From Pseudomonadota bacterium (GTDB lineage Bacteria; Pseudomonadota; Alphaproteobacteria; Reyranellales; Reyranellaceae), in NCBI GenBank assembly GCA_020160955.1, contig JAIUOX010000036.1:1-40442 (forward strand): a DNA stretch of 40,442 nt, written 5' to 3'. Below are positions 7,492 through 15,830 of this stretch, piece after piece. The notes beneath the pieces were generated by a model. The model was given only the letters and a program-made list of their open reading frames with translations, had not been told where the DNA came from and did not search any database. Within the stretch, counting starts at the first letter, position 1. Each line of letters begins with the position of its first letter. The position numbers were made by a program, and so were the translations under genes.

Positions 7492-7640
7492 GGCCCGAGA
7501 GTCTTTGGCCAGCGACCTCGGCCGCGAGGCAGCGGCTCTGAGTTTCCGTGCCGCCCGCTTCCTTCTGGCGAAAGCTGAGCGGCATCGCCGGTTCAAGGGG
7601 GCCGGGAATCGCTCTAGCGTCGGCGGCAGGAGGAAGAACC

Positions 7641-8627
7641 ATGACACTCGACATCGATCGTCGCCGGCTGCTGGCCGGCGCCACCGTCGCGCTCGGCGCG
7701 GCCGCGCTGCACCGCCCCGCGGCGGCGCAGGCCTATCCCTCGAAGCCCATCAAGTTCATCGTGCCCTACGCGCCGGGCGGCAACGTCGACGTGACGGTGC
7801 GCCTGATCGCCGAGCCGATGCAGCGCTTCCTCGGCCAGTCGGTGATCGTCGAGAACCGGCCGGGGGCCGGCGGCATGGTCGGCCAGGAAGCGGCGCTCAA
7901 CGCACCGGCCGACGGTTACACCGTCGTCCAGGGGGCCTTCGGTTCGCTGTTCGTCGCGCCGTTCATGGCCGGCCGGCCGTCGATGCTGTCGCAGTTCGCC
8001 CCGGTCAGCATGCTGTCGACCGTGCCGATGGTGATCGTCGTGCCGGAGAACAGCCGCTTCAAGACATGGGCCGAGCTGGTCGCGGCGGCCAAGGCCAAGC
8101 CGGGCGGTGTGTCGCTCGGCCATGCCGGCAACGGCACGCCGAACCACACCGACATCCTGCGCATCCAGATGTACGACAACGTGACCTTCGCCATCGTGCC
8201 CTACCGCGGCTCGGGGCTCGGCCTGAACGACGTCATCGCCGGCCAGATCGACGGCTACGTCGACCAGCTGACCTCGTCGATGCCCTACATCAAGTCGGGC
8301 AAGGTGCGGCCGCTGGTCGTCATCGCCAACCAGCGCCTGCGCGACCTGCCCGACGTGCCGATCCTCAGCCAGGCCGGCGGCTCGAAGGACTTCGACGGCG
8401 GCACGACGATCGGCGTGCTGGTCCGCGTCGAGACCCCGCAGCCGATCATCGACAAGCTGAACGCCGCGATCGTCGCCGCGCTCAAGGAACCGGCGGTGTT
8501 CAACCGCCTGACCGAGCTCGGCGCCGTGGTCCGCCCGTCGACGCCGGCCGAGTTCGCGGCGGTGATGAAGGCCGACGAGGAAAGCATCGGCGACCTCGCG
8601 AAGAAGGGCCTGCTGAAGAGTGATTGA
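7641..8627 (+). CDS. Bug/TctC-family periplasmic solute-binding protein, 328 aa
   Basis: A tripartite tricarboxylate transporter substrate-binding protein. The twin-arginine-like signal (RRRLLAGATVALGAAAL, cleaved near AAAQA) is followed by the family's opening YPSKPIKFIVPYAPGGNVD and VIVENRPGAGGMVG, which forms the carboxylate-binding loop. Such proteins bind organic acids in the periplasm. No TctA/TctB membrane genes are in the window, so it is an orphan, as is common in Bug-rich genomes. The ATG at 7641 has a strong AGGAGGAAG at 7629-7637. The gene diverges from a Crp/Fnr regulator and may be under its control through the site at 7476-7491. It ends at a palindromic repeat. Confidence 0.93.
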   Translation: MTLDIDRRRLLAGATVALGAAALHRPAAAQAYPSKPIKFIVPYAPGGNVDVTVRLIAEPMQRFLGQSVIVENRPGAGGMVGQEAALNAPADGYTVVQGAFGSLFVAPFMAGRPSMLSQFAPVSMLSTVPMVIVVPENSRFKTWAELVAAAKAKPGGVSLGHAGNGTPNHTDILRIQMYDNVTFAIVPYRGSGLGLNDVIAGQIDGYVDQLTSSMPYIKSGKVRPLVVIANQRLRDLPDVPILSQAGGSKDFDGGTTIGVLVRVETPQPIIDKLNAAIVAALKEPAVFNRLTELGAVVRPSTPAEFAAVMKADEESIGDLAKKGLLKSD

Positions 8628-8641
8628 GCGATTGAGCGATT

Positions 8642-8765
8642 TTCCTCCCTGCGCGTGAGCGCGGGGAGGTGTCCGCGAAGCGGACGGAGGGGTCATGCTC
8701 ACGACGCTCGACCCCTCCGTCGGCGAAGACGCCGACACCTCCCCATGCTGACGCATGGGGAGGAA
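8642..8765. repeat. Composite palindromic repeat, copy 1 (124 bp)
   Basis: Begins TTCCTCCC and ends GGGGAGGAA. Inside are four hairpins between constant boxes: GCGC/GCGC, GTCCGC/GCGGAC, GTCGGCG/CGCCGAC and CATGC/GCATG stems, with GGAGGGGTC and GACCCCTCC facing each other across a linker. Copies 2 and 3 at 27948 and 30592 share the boxes but have different stem sequences with pairing kept. It lies between two convergent genes and may act in termination or mRNA processing. A short direct repeat (GATTGAGC twice, 8624-8639) precedes it. Confidence 0.9.
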
Positions 8766-8771
8766 AGAATG

Positions 8772-10085
8772 TCACGCCGCCGGCCGCGCCAGCCCGTAGT
8801 GGTCGCGCAGCGTCGCGCCCTCGTAGGCGCGGCGGAACAGGCCGCGCTTCTGCAGGATCGGCACGACCTCGTCGATGAAGACCTGCAGCATCGAGGGCAG
8901 CAGCGGCGGCATCAGGTTGAAGCCGTCGGCGGCGCCGTCGGCCACCCAGTCCTGCATCAGGTCGGCGATCTGCTCGGGCGTCCCGGCGGTGGTGAAGTGG
9001 CCGCGCGCGCCGGCCAGGATGGCGAGCAGCTGGCGCAGCGTCGGCTGCTGGGCGCGCACAACGCCCAGGATCACCTCGGTCCGGCTGCGCGCCGCCTCGA
9101 CCGTCTCGGGCGCCGGGAAGTCGGCCGGCGTCAGCGGCCGGTCGAGCGGGAGGTGCGAGAAGTCGTGGCCGCCGAAACGGCCCGACAGGCGCTTGCGGCC
9201 GACCTCGGGATCGGTGAGCTCGTTCAGCTCGCGCGCCAGGCGCTGCGCCCCGGCCTCGGTGGCGGCGATCACCGGGCTGAGGCCGGGCAGGATCAGCACG
9301 CCCTTCGGATCGCGGCCGAGCGCGGCGGCCCGCGCCTTGAGGTCGGCGTAGAAGGCCTGCGCCGTCGCCTTCTCGAGATGCGCGGTGAACACCGCCTCGG
9401 CATGGCGCGCGGCGAAGCCACGGCCGGTGTCGGACGAGCCGGCCTGGACCAGCACCGGGCGACCCTGCGGGCCGCGCGGCAGGTTGAGCGGGCCGGCGAC
9501 GCGGTAGTGCGGCCCGGCATGATCGATTGGCCGGATATGGTCGGCGCGGGCGTAGCGGCCGCCGGCGCGGTCGTCGAGCACGGCGTCGTCGCTCCAGCTG
9601 TCCCACAGGCCGTTCACGACCTGCATGAACTCCTCGGCGCGGGCGTAGCGATCGGCGTGGCTCGGTTGCTGCGTCTCGCCGTAGTTGCGGCCGGCGCCCG
9701 GCGCCCACGAGGTGACGATGTTCCAGCCGGCCCGGCCGTTGCTGATGTGGTCGAGCGAGGCGAACTGGCGGGCGAGGTTGAACGGCTCGGTGTAGGTGGT
9801 CGACGCGGTGGCGATCAGGCCGATGCGCGACGTCGAGGCGCTGAGCGCGCCCAGCACGGTGATCGGCTCCAGCCAGGTGCGGCCGGCATGGGCCACGTCC
9901 TCGCCCAGCGACAGCTGGTCGGCGAGGAAGATCGAATCGAACAGCCCGCGCTCGGCCCGCTGCGCGAGGTCCTGGTAGAAGCGGATGTCGGTCAGCGGCA
10001 GCGGCGAGGCGTCGGGATGCCGCCACGACGCCTCGTGGTGACCGCGGCTCTGGATGAACAGGTTGAGATGGAACGGGCGCGTCAT
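8772..10085 (-). CDS. NtaA/SnaA/DszA-family FMN-dependent monooxygenase, 437 aa
   Basis: A bacterial-luciferase-like TIM-barrel oxygenase that uses reduced FMN supplied by a separate reductase. Family traits: the N-terminus MTRPFHLNLFIQSRGHHEAS, GLFDSIFLADQLSL, NGRAGWNIVTSWAPGAGRNYG, the typical NtaA insertion HADRYARAEEFMQVV, and VLVQAGSSDTGRGFAARHAE. Relatives oxidise nitrilotriacetate, dibenzothiophene sulfone, pristinamycin or alkanesulfonates. It is divergent from a complete ABC uptake operon 84 bp away of the nitrate/sulfonate/taurine type, so it may break down the imported compound, perhaps a sulfur or nitrogen source; that is inference. No flavin reductase gene is adjacent. Start at 10085 chosen from family alignment; the ribosome-binding site is weak. 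Confidence 0.9.
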   Translation of the reverse strand: MTRPFHLNLFIQSRGHHEASWRHPDASPLPLTDIRFYQDLAQRAERGLFDSIFLADQLSLGEDVAHAGRTWLEPITVLGALSASTSRIGLIATASTTYTEPFNLARQFASLDHISNGRAGWNIVTSWAPGAGRNYGETQQPSHADRYARAEEFMQVVNGLWDSWSDDAVLDDRAGGRYARADHIRPIDHAGPHYRVAGPLNLPRGPQGRPVLVQAGSSDTGRGFAARHAEAVFTAHLEKATAQAFYADLKARAAALGRDPKGVLILPGLSPVIAATEAGAQRLARELNELTDPEVGRKRLSGRFGGHDFSHLPLDRPLTPADFPAPETVEAARSRTEVILGVVRAQQPTLRQLLAILAGARGHFTTAGTPEQIADLMQDWVADGAADGFNLMPPLLPSMLQVFIDEVVPILQKRGLFRRAYEGATLRDHYGLARPAA

Positions 10086-10169
10086 GCCGTCATCGTGGCA
10101 TGCCGCCCTGCGACCGGCCAACCGCCCGCTCGCTTCCTTGGCGCGGAAAATGCTTTACGCTGCCGCGAG

Positions 10170-10955
10170 ATGTCGCTCGTTCAGCTCGCCGGTGTCAGCA
10201 AGGTCTACCGCTCGCTCAAGGGCAGCGACTACGTCGCCGTGCGCGACTTCTCGCTCGACATCCGCGAGGGCGAGTTCTTCTGCCTGCTGGGCACCAGCGG
10301 CTGCGGCAAGACCACGGTGCTGAACATGGTGGCCGGTTTCGAGCAGGCCAGCGCCGGCAGCATCACCATCGCCGGCCGGCCGATCGTCGGCCCGGCGGCC
10401 GACCGCGGCGTGGTCTTCCAGGGCGACGATTCGCTGTACGGCTGGCTGACCGCGCTGGGCAACGTCGAGTTCGGCCTGCGGATGCGCGGCGTCGCGGCGG
10501 CCGAGCGGCGGCAGAAGGCCGAGCATTACCTCAAGCTGGTCGGGCTAGCGGGCCAGGACCACAAGCACCCGTCCGAACTGTCGGGCGGCATGAAGCAGCG
10601 TATCCAGATCGCCCGCGTGCTGGCCAACGAGCCGCGCATGCTGCTGATGGACGAACCGTTCGCCGCGCTCGACGCCCACACCCGGGCCGACATGCAGCAC
10701 GAGCTGAAGCGGATCTGCGCCAGCACCGGCGCCACCGTGCTGTTCATCACCCACGACATCGACGAGGCGATCATCCTGGCCGACCGGATCGGCGTCATGC
10801 ATGCCGGGCCGGCGTCGCGCCTCAAGGGCACCGTGGCGGTCGACCTCTCGGAGCCCGAGCGCGAGCGCACCCACGATCGCTTCGTGGGCGTCTACCGCCA
10901 GGTCCACGAGATGATCCGCGACGAGGTCGCGATCTCGCTGAAGAGGGCGCACTGA
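10170..10955 (+). CDS. ABC transporter ATP-binding protein (SsuB/TauB type)
   Basis: The 261-residue ATPase of an uptake ABC transporter. Walker A is GTSGCGKTT (about residues 41-49), the signature is LSGGMKQR, Walker B is MLLMDEPFAALD, and the H-loop is TVLFITHDIDEA. These belong to the nitrate/sulfonate/taurine importer class. The Q-loop reads VVFQGDDSLYGWLTALGNV, a variant of the common FQxxxLLPW. The start ATG is at 10170 in the short divergent space from the flavin monooxygenase gene. Its stop overlaps the permease start by one base (TGATG), a sign of translational coupling. It acts with the next two genes. Confidence 0.93.
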   Translation: MSLVQLAGVSKVYRSLKGSDYVAVRDFSLDIREGEFFCLLGTSGCGKTTVLNMVAGFEQASAGSITIAGRPIVGPAADRGVVFQGDDSLYGWLTALGNVEFGLRMRGVAAAERRQKAEHYLKLVGLAGQDHKHPSELSGGMKQRIQIARVLANEPRMLLMDEPFAALDAHTRADMQHELKRICASTGATVLFITHDIDEAIILADRIGVMHAGPASRLKGTVAVDLSEPERERTHDRFVGVYRQVHEMIRDEVAISLKRAH

Positions 10956-11716
10956 TGCCGGCGGCGCTGCGCAGCACCGCGGGCTACCTGGCGGGCTTCG
11001 CCAGCCTGTTCCTGCTGTGGCACGTCTGCTCGGCGTGGCTGATCCCCTCGGTGTTGTTCCCGACCCCGGGCAAGGTGCTGCTGAAGGCGATCGAGCTGGT
11101 CGAGGACGGCACGCTGTGGGAGCAGACCTCGGCCAGCCTGGCGCGCATCGCCGCCGGCTTCTGCCTCGGCTCGCTGCTCGGCATCCCGATCGGCCTGGCG
11201 ATCGGCTCGTTCCCGATCGTGCGGCGGCTGCTCGAGCCCTACACCGAGTTCCTGCGCTTCATCCCGGCGACCGCGCTGATCACCGTCGCGGTGATCTGGT
11301 TCGGCATCGGCGAGACCTCGAAGATCTTCCTGATCACCTACACCACGATCTTCATCGTCATCATCAACACCGCGGCCGGCGTCAGCGCCGTGGCGCCCAA
11401 CAAGATCCGCGCCGCGCGCTCGCTGGGCGCCAGCTCGAGCCAGGTCTTCTTCCACGTCGCGCTGCCGGCCACCGTGCCCTACATCCTGACCGGCATGCGG
11501 ATGGCCATGGCCAACTCGTTCGTGACCATCATCGCCGCCGAGCTCGTTGCCGCCAACAACGGCCTCGGTAAGATGATCTGGGATTCGCGGATGTACATGC
11601 TGGTCGACCAGATCTTCGTCGCCCTGCTCGTGCTGGGCCTGATGGGATTCGTCGCCGACCGGCTGTTCCGCTGGGGCATCTACGCGTTCGCCGGCCGCTT
11701 CTCGCCGGTGACCTGA
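10955..11716 (+). CDS. ABC transporter permease (SsuC/TauC type), 253 aa
   Basis: An inner-membrane permease with about six membrane segments of the BPD_transp_1 fold. The EAA coupling loop that docks on the ATPase is seen as APNKIRAARSLGASSSQVFF. Earlier, GKVLLKAIELVEDGTLWEQ and SLARIAAGFCLGSLLGIPIG match the usual start of sulfonate/nitrate permeases. Its start codon overlaps the stop of the ATPase gene, and it is followed 12 bp later by the binding-protein gene, so the three form an ATPase-permease-binding protein operon. Substrate unknown. Confidence 0.93.
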   Translation: MPAALRSTAGYLAGFASLFLLWHVCSAWLIPSVLFPTPGKVLLKAIELVEDGTLWEQTSASLARIAAGFCLGSLLGIPIGLAIGSFPIVRRLLEPYTEFLRFIPATALITVAVIWFGIGETSKIFLITYTTIFIVIINTAAGVSAVAPNKIRAARSLGASSSQVFFHVALPATVPYILTGMRMAMANSFVTIIAAELVAANNGLGKMIWDSRMYMLVDQIFVALLVLGLMGFVADRLFRWGIYAFAGRFSPVT

Positions 11717-11728
11717 ACGGAGGGAATC

Positions 11729-12718
11729 ATGCGCAGAAGGACTCTGTTGGCCGGCGCGGCGGCGACGCCGCTGGCGCTCGCCGCGACCGGACCGGCCCTC
11801 GCCCAGGGCCGGGCCAAGATGACGATCGCGACCGGCGTCGACCCGGCCTTCTCGCAGTTCTACGTCGCCAAGGAAGGCGGCCTGTTCGAGAAGAACGGCC
11901 TCGACGTCACCATCAACACCGGGCCGTCGGGCTCGGCGATGGTGCCGTTCCTGGTCAACAACCAGGTCAACGCCGCCTACGGCTCCGACCTCGCCGGCGT
12001 CATTAACCACCAGGTCGACCCGAACATCGTGGCGGTCGCCGACGGCACCTACCTGTCGCGCTGGCTGAACGTGGTCGGCCGCAACGTCGCCGACCTCGAC
12101 GGTCTGAAGGGCAAGAAGATCGGCATCGCCATGGGCACCGGCAGCGAGATCTTCTGGCGCCGCGTCCTCGAGAAGAAGGGCTACAAGCTCACCGACTTCA
12201 CCATGGTGAACGTCGAGGCGCCCGAGATGCTGGCGGCGACCGAGCGCGGCGACATCGACGGCTTCGCGGTGTGGGAGCCGTGGCCGACCCGCACCCTGAT
12301 GGCGGTCAAGGGCACCAAGATCCTGCAGACCGCCGAGGGCATCTACAACAACATCAACTTCGTCTACATGAACCGCGGCTGGATCGACCAGAACAAGGCG
12401 ACCGCCGAGAAGTTCATGCGGGCGCTGATCGAGGCCAACGACGTGATCCTCAAGGACCGTCCGGCGGCCATCAAGATGGTCTCGAAGTTCCTCAAGATGC
12501 CGCCCGAGCTCACCACCGAGCTGATGCCCAAGGTCGAGTACGACATGGACTGGCAGCCGCGTTCGATCGACTCGATCCAGGTCGCCGTGCAGCAGCTCGC
12601 CGACCAGAAGAAGCTGAAGGGGCCGTTCGACTACTCGAAGTACGTCTACCTCGACCTCGTGAAGGCGGTGCGGCCCGAGAACATCAAGATCTCGAGCCTG
12701 CCGCCGACCACCAAGTAG
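11729..12718 (+). CDS. ABC transporter substrate-binding protein (NMT1/THI5-like), 329 aa
   Basis: A periplasmic binding protein with an N-terminal signal (MRRRTLLAGAAATPLALAA, cleaved near ALAQG; twin-arginine-like). The mature part starts KMTIATGVDPAFSQFYVAKE and contains VAVADGTY, LKGKKIGIAMGTGSEIFW and GDIDGFAVWEPWPTR, which fit the SsuA/NMT1-type fold that captures aliphatic sulfonates, nitrate or pyrimidine precursors. A good ribosome-binding site (GGAGGG) precedes the ATG. It completes the uptake operon beginning at 10170. Its stop codon directly abuts the stop codon of the opposite alpha/beta hydrolase gene inside a 22-bp palindrome, and both proteins end in Thr-Lys. Confidence 0.92.
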   Translation: MRRRTLLAGAAATPLALAATGPALAQGRAKMTIATGVDPAFSQFYVAKEGGLFEKNGLDVTINTGPSGSAMVPFLVNNQVNAAYGSDLAGVINHQVDPNIVAVADGTYLSRWLNVVGRNVADLDGLKGKKIGIAMGTGSEIFWRRVLEKKGYKLTDFTMVNVEAPEMLAATERGDIDGFAVWEPWPTRTLMAVKGTKILQTAEGIYNNINFVYMNRGWIDQNKATAEKFMRALIEANDVILKDRPAAIKMVSKFLKMPPELTTELMPKVEYDMDWQPRSIDSIQVAVQQLADQKKLKGPFDYSKYVYLDLVKAVRPENIKISSLPPTTK

Positions 12719-12729
12719 CTACTTGGTGG
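12708..12729. repeat. 22-bp perfect palindrome across two abutting stop codons
   Basis: The left half is CCACCAAGTAG and the right half its exact complement, centred between 12718 and 12719. It contains the TAG of the plus-strand binding-protein gene (12716-12718) and the TAG of the minus-strand hydrolase gene (12721-12719). Because it is symmetric, both genes end in the same codons (ACC AAG TAG). It could form a hairpin in either transcript, but no T-tract follows. Confidence 0.85.
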
Positions 12730-13612
12730 CGTCCTTCGGCGGGATCAGCGTGTAGGTCACCGCCTCGCGGGCCGGCCAGCGGTCGTTCTCGACGGCGTGC
12801 AGGAAATCCTGCATCGCGGTGTTGAAGAAGGCCGGCTCCTCGAGGTTCATGGTGTGGCCGCACTTCGGCATCTCGAGCACGCCCGAGCGCGCCACGACCT
12901 TCTTGAGATGCACGGCGAGGCCGTGCGTCGACTCGTCCTCGTCGCCGATGATCACCAGCATCGGCTCGGCGATCTTCGCCAGCTCGGCCGTGCGGTCGAA
13001 GAACGGCACCCGCGCGCCCTGCACGCCGCGCATCGTCATGGCGTGGCCGACCGCCGAGCCCTCGGCGAACTGGCGCTTGAACTCCTCCCAGCCGCGCGGG
13101 TCCTTCCAGCGGTAGGTGTTGCGCGCCGAGCTTGTGCAGTACAGCTCGGCCATCGCCGGCATGCCCTCGCGCTCGATGCGCTGGGCGAAGGCTTCGCATT
13201 CCTCGCGGAACTTCTGGCGCGCCGCCGCGTCGGTGCCGCCGCCGCCGCCGCCCGCCGCGATGGTCAGCGACAGCGCCCGGCCGGGATGGCGGATGGCGAA
13301 TTCCAGCGCCGCGGTGGCGCCCATCGACAGGCCGCACAGGTGGGCGCGCTCGATGCCCAGCGCCGTCATCAGGTCGGCGCAGTCGTCGGCGGCGCGCGCC
13401 TGCGAGTACTTCGCCACGTCGGTCGGCACGTCGGACGGCGGCCAGCCGCGCGCGGCGTAGGTGATGCAGCGGTAGCGCCGCGAGAAGTGGCGGACCTGCG
13501 GTTCCCAGCTGAGGTAGTGACCGCCGAACTCGTGGAGGAAGATCAGCGGCGTGCCGCTGCCGGTCTCCTCGTAGTAGAGGCTGACGCCGTCGGAGGTCTT
13601 GATGGTCGGCAT
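12719..13612 (-). CDS. Alpha/beta hydrolase, 297 aa
   Basis: A cytoplasmic alpha/beta-hydrolase-fold enzyme with a complete triad: nucleophile Ser96 in GLSMG, acid Asp in IIGDEDEST (about 224-226), and His253 in KCGHTMNLEEP. The oxyanion-hole segment is LIFLHEFGGHY, with Glu-Phe after the His. An unusual run of six glycines occurs at about residues 121-126. The family includes enol-lactonases, C-C bond hydrolases and esterases; the overall pattern resembles 3-oxoadipate enol-lactonase-like proteins, but substrate is not determined. The ATG at 13612 has GGGGAG upstream. It converges on the ABC operon with no spacing and is divergent from the SBP-like gene at 13672. Confidence 0.9.
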   Translation of the reverse strand: MPTIKTSDGVSLYYEETGSGTPLIFLHEFGGHYLSWEPQVRHFSRRYRCITYAARGWPPSDVPTDVAKYSQARAADDCADLMTALGIERAHLCGLSMGATAALEFAIRHPGRALSLTIAAGGGGGGTDAAARQKFREECEAFAQRIEREGMPAMAELYCTSSARNTYRWKDPRGWEEFKRQFAEGSAVGHAMTMRGVQGARVPFFDRTAELAKIAEPMLVIIGDEDESTHGLAVHLKKVVARSGVLEMPKCGHTMNLEEPAFFNTAMQDFLHAVENDRWPAREAVTYTLIPPKDATK

Positions 13613-13671
13613 GAACGCACTCCCCAGTTCCCCGCTGGCTTAGCAAGCAGAAGCGCGTACTGTCGACCGTC

Positions 13672-14580
13672 ATGGCCATCACGCTCCAGGAATCGCTGCG
13701 CGCGATCTTCTACGCCCCGTTCTACGCCGCGTTGGCACGCGACGCCTTCGCCGCCGAGGATGTCGAGATCGTCTTCACCAGTTCGCCGCGCCCGCAGGAC
13801 GCGGCACGGCGGCTGATGGACGGCACGGTCGACGTCTGCTGGGGCGGCCCGATGCGCGTGATGGAGACCTACCAGCACGTTCCGGGCTGCGACATCGTCT
13901 GCTTCGCCGAGGTCGTGACGCGCGACCCGTTCCTGCTGCTCGGCCGCGCGCCGCGGCCGGACTTCAAGCTCGCCGACCTGGTGGGGCTGACGCTCGCCAC
14001 GGTCAGCGAGGTCCCGACGCCGTGGCTCTGCCTGCAGCACGACTTGCGGCTGGCCGGCCTCGATCCCGCGTCGATCCGCCGGGTCGCCGACCGGCCGATG
14101 GCCGACAACGTCGCCGCCCTGAAGGCCGGCACGGTCGACGTCGTGCAGGTGTTCGAGCCGTTCCCCAGCCTGCTGCTGGCCGAGGGCGCGGGGCACATCT
14201 GGTACGAGGCGGCGACGCGCGGCCCGACCTCCTACACGACCTTCTACGCGCGGCGGGGCCTGCTGACCGCGCGGCGCGACGAGCTGCGCCGCATGGTCCG
14301 CGCGATCGCCCGCACCGAGCAGTGGGTCGCGGGCGTCGACGGCGCCGAACTGGCCGACACGATCGCGCGCTACTTTCCCGACGTGGCGCCGCCGATCCTC
14401 GCGGCGGCCTGCCGACGCTACAATGCGCTCGGCATCTGGAACACCCAGCCGGTGCTGTCGCGCGCCGGCTACGAGCGGCTGTACGACAGCCTGCGCTCGG
14501 GCGGCTTCGTCGATCCGGGCACGCCGTTCGCGACCGCCGTCGACAACAGCCTGGCCGAGGAAGCGATCGCCGCGGGCTAG
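13672..14580 (+). CDS. NMT1/THI5-like solute-binding-fold protein lacking a signal peptide, 302 aa
   Basis: A two-lobed binding-protein fold: ITLQESLRAIFYAPFYAALARDAF, then GTVDVCWGGPMRVM, LVGLTLATVSEVPTPWLCLQ and AGTVDVVQVFEPFPSLLLAE are typical of NMT1/SsuA-type proteins. Unlike the other binding proteins here, it begins directly with the first beta strand, and only 59 bp separate it from the divergent hydrolase gene, leaving no room for a signal sequence. It is thus probably cytoplasmic. Signal-less relatives of this fold include enzymes (MqnA/MqnD, dihydroxyphthalate decarboxylase) and THI5. An enzyme or sensor role is inference. No ribosome-binding site is obvious. Its stop shares CTAG with the opposite gene. 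Confidence 0.8.
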   Translation: MAITLQESLRAIFYAPFYAALARDAFAAEDVEIVFTSSPRPQDAARRLMDGTVDVCWGGPMRVMETYQHVPGCDIVCFAEVVTRDPFLLLGRAPRPDFKLADLVGLTLATVSEVPTPWLCLQHDLRLAGLDPASIRRVADRPMADNVAALKAGTVDVVQVFEPFPSLLLAEGAGHIWYEAATRGPTSYTTFYARRGLLTARRDELRRMVRAIARTEQWVAGVDGAELADTIARYFPDVAPPILAAACRRYNALGIWNTQPVLSRAGYERLYDSLRSGGFVDPGTPFATAVDNSLAEEAIAAG

Positions 14581-15830
14581 TGGCAGTCGCCGTCGGTCTG
14601 GGCTTCCGGATCGGGCGCCACAAGCAGGCGGCTGCCCTGGCGCAGCGGCGGTCCCTTGAGGTGCTCGCGCGTGGCGTAGCCGTCGTGCGGCAGGAAGGCG
14701 GTCGGCTGGCGCGCGAACAGTTCACCGGTCTTGCGCTGGTCGAGCGTCCACACGCCCAGCCAGTAGAGCTGCGGCAGCACCAGCAGCGCCAGCAGCCCGG
14801 CGCCGAGGCGCGGCGCGCGCGCGGCCAGCGCCAGCCCGACCACCGGCACCAGCAGCAGCGGCAGGAACAGCACGAAGCGGCCGCCGATCGGCACGTAGAT
14901 CCAGGCGAGGTTGAACAGCGCGTAGATCGCCCCGGCGACCAGCGCGCAGAACGCCGTGGCGAAGCGCGCCGCGGGCGGAGCGTTGCGACCGAACGACAGC
15001 GCCAGCGCGGCGATCCAGAGCGCGGCGACGGCGAGGATCGCCGTGCCGAAGCGGTCCGGCACGATGGTGCGGCCCGGCCCGGTGAACAGCTGCACGGCGT
15101 ACTCGAGCGGCGCGTAGCGGCCGACGCCCCAGCCGACGCAGTGGCTGCCGGTCTGGCCGAGCGCCAGGCGCACGCCGATCCAGGCGGCGGCCGGCACGGC
15201 CAGCGTCAGCGCCGCGAGGCCCAGCCGGCGCGGCGATCGCCAGCCGCCCCAGCCGACCAGCACGGCCCCGGCGCCGAGGAAGGCGAGGCCCGTGGTGTGG
15301 GTGAGCGGCAGCAGGATGCCGAGCGCCACCAGGCGCACCGCCCGGTTCTCCCGGCGCACCACGATCCGCCACGCCGCCTCGAGGAACAGCGGCAGGATGA
15401 CGTAGAGCAGGCTCTGGGCGAACGGGTAGCGTTCGTGACCGGCGAGGAACAGCGCGACGAAGACGGTGACGAGGATCCAGGTCGCGGCACTTGGCGCGAG
15501 GTTCGAATCGAGCGCCATCCGGCGCAGCAGGCGCAGCCACAGCGCGGCCTGCAGCCCGATCAGCAGGCCGGTGGCCACCGTCAGCACCCAGCCGTGCGGG
15601 CCGAACGCCAGCACCCACAGCGACAGGTAGGCCGAGTAGAGCGGCGGCCACGCCTCGATGCGGTTGCCGGAGAAGTAGGTGTAGCCGTGGCCGGTGGCGA
15701 GCGAGACCGCGCCCTCCCAGTAGGCCCAGCTGTCGGCGATCATCTCGGTGCCGGTCCAGTGCAGCGCCGCGTAGGCGGCGAGCGCGACGGCGGCCGCCAG
15801 CGCGGACAGGCGGTGGGTGGTCAGCGGCAT
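14577..15830 (-). CDS. Polytopic membrane protein, GT-C glycosyltransferase-like, paralog 2, 417 aa
   Basis: A hydrophobic protein with roughly nine to eleven membrane segments. After the first helix comes a loop with MIADSWAYWEGAVSLATGHG and then WPPLYSAYLSLWVL. An acidic residue in the first outer loop plus WPPLY is typical of GT-C lipid-linked-sugar glycosyltransferases (ArnT/PMT-like), so transfer of a sugar to a periplasmic acceptor is possible. The C-terminal soluble tail ends LKGPPLRQGSRLLVAPDPEA. It is collinear with the gene upstream (15821-17137) and clearly a tandem duplicate. The ATG at 15830 overlaps that gene's end by 10 bp, implying translational coupling. Its stop codon shares CTAG with the convergent gene. 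Function unproven. Confidence 0.75.
   Translation of the reverse strand: MPLTTHRLSALAAAVALAAYAALHWTGTEMIADSWAYWEGAVSLATGHGYTYFSGNRIEAWPPLYSAYLSLWVLAFGPHGWVLTVATGLLIGLQAALWLRLLRRMALDSNLAPSAATWILVTVFVALFLAGHERYPFAQSLLYVILPLFLEAAWRIVVRRENRAVRLVALGILLPLTHTTGLAFLGAGAVLVGWGGWRSPRRLGLAALTLAVPAAAWIGVRLALGQTGSHCVGWGVGRYAPLEYAVQLFTGPGRTIVPDRFGTAILAVAALWIAALALSFGRNAPPAARFATAFCALVAGAIYALFNLAWIYVPIGGRFVLFLPLLLVPVVGLALAARAPRLGAGLLALLVLPQLYWLGVWTLDQRKTGELFARQPTAFLPHDGYATREHLKGPPLRQGSRLLVAPDPEAQTDGDCH

Noticed and set aside
8642..8765. CRISPR-like appearance of repeated hairpins
   Set aside because: The repeats are inverted and of unequal length, there is no spacer series and no cas gene.
8769..10169. Plus-strand frame starting at 8769 with GGGGAGGAAAGA before an ATG, open through the whole monooxygenase gene and in frame with the ABC ATPase
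   Set aside because: The good ribosome-binding site is only the end box of palindromic repeat copy 1; the translation opposite the monooxygenase gene looks like an antisense shadow.
13733..13750. TTGGCACG within the gene at 13672 as a third sigma-54 promoter
   Set aside because: The -12 GC doublet is missing at the required 10-bp spacing and the site is inside a coding region.
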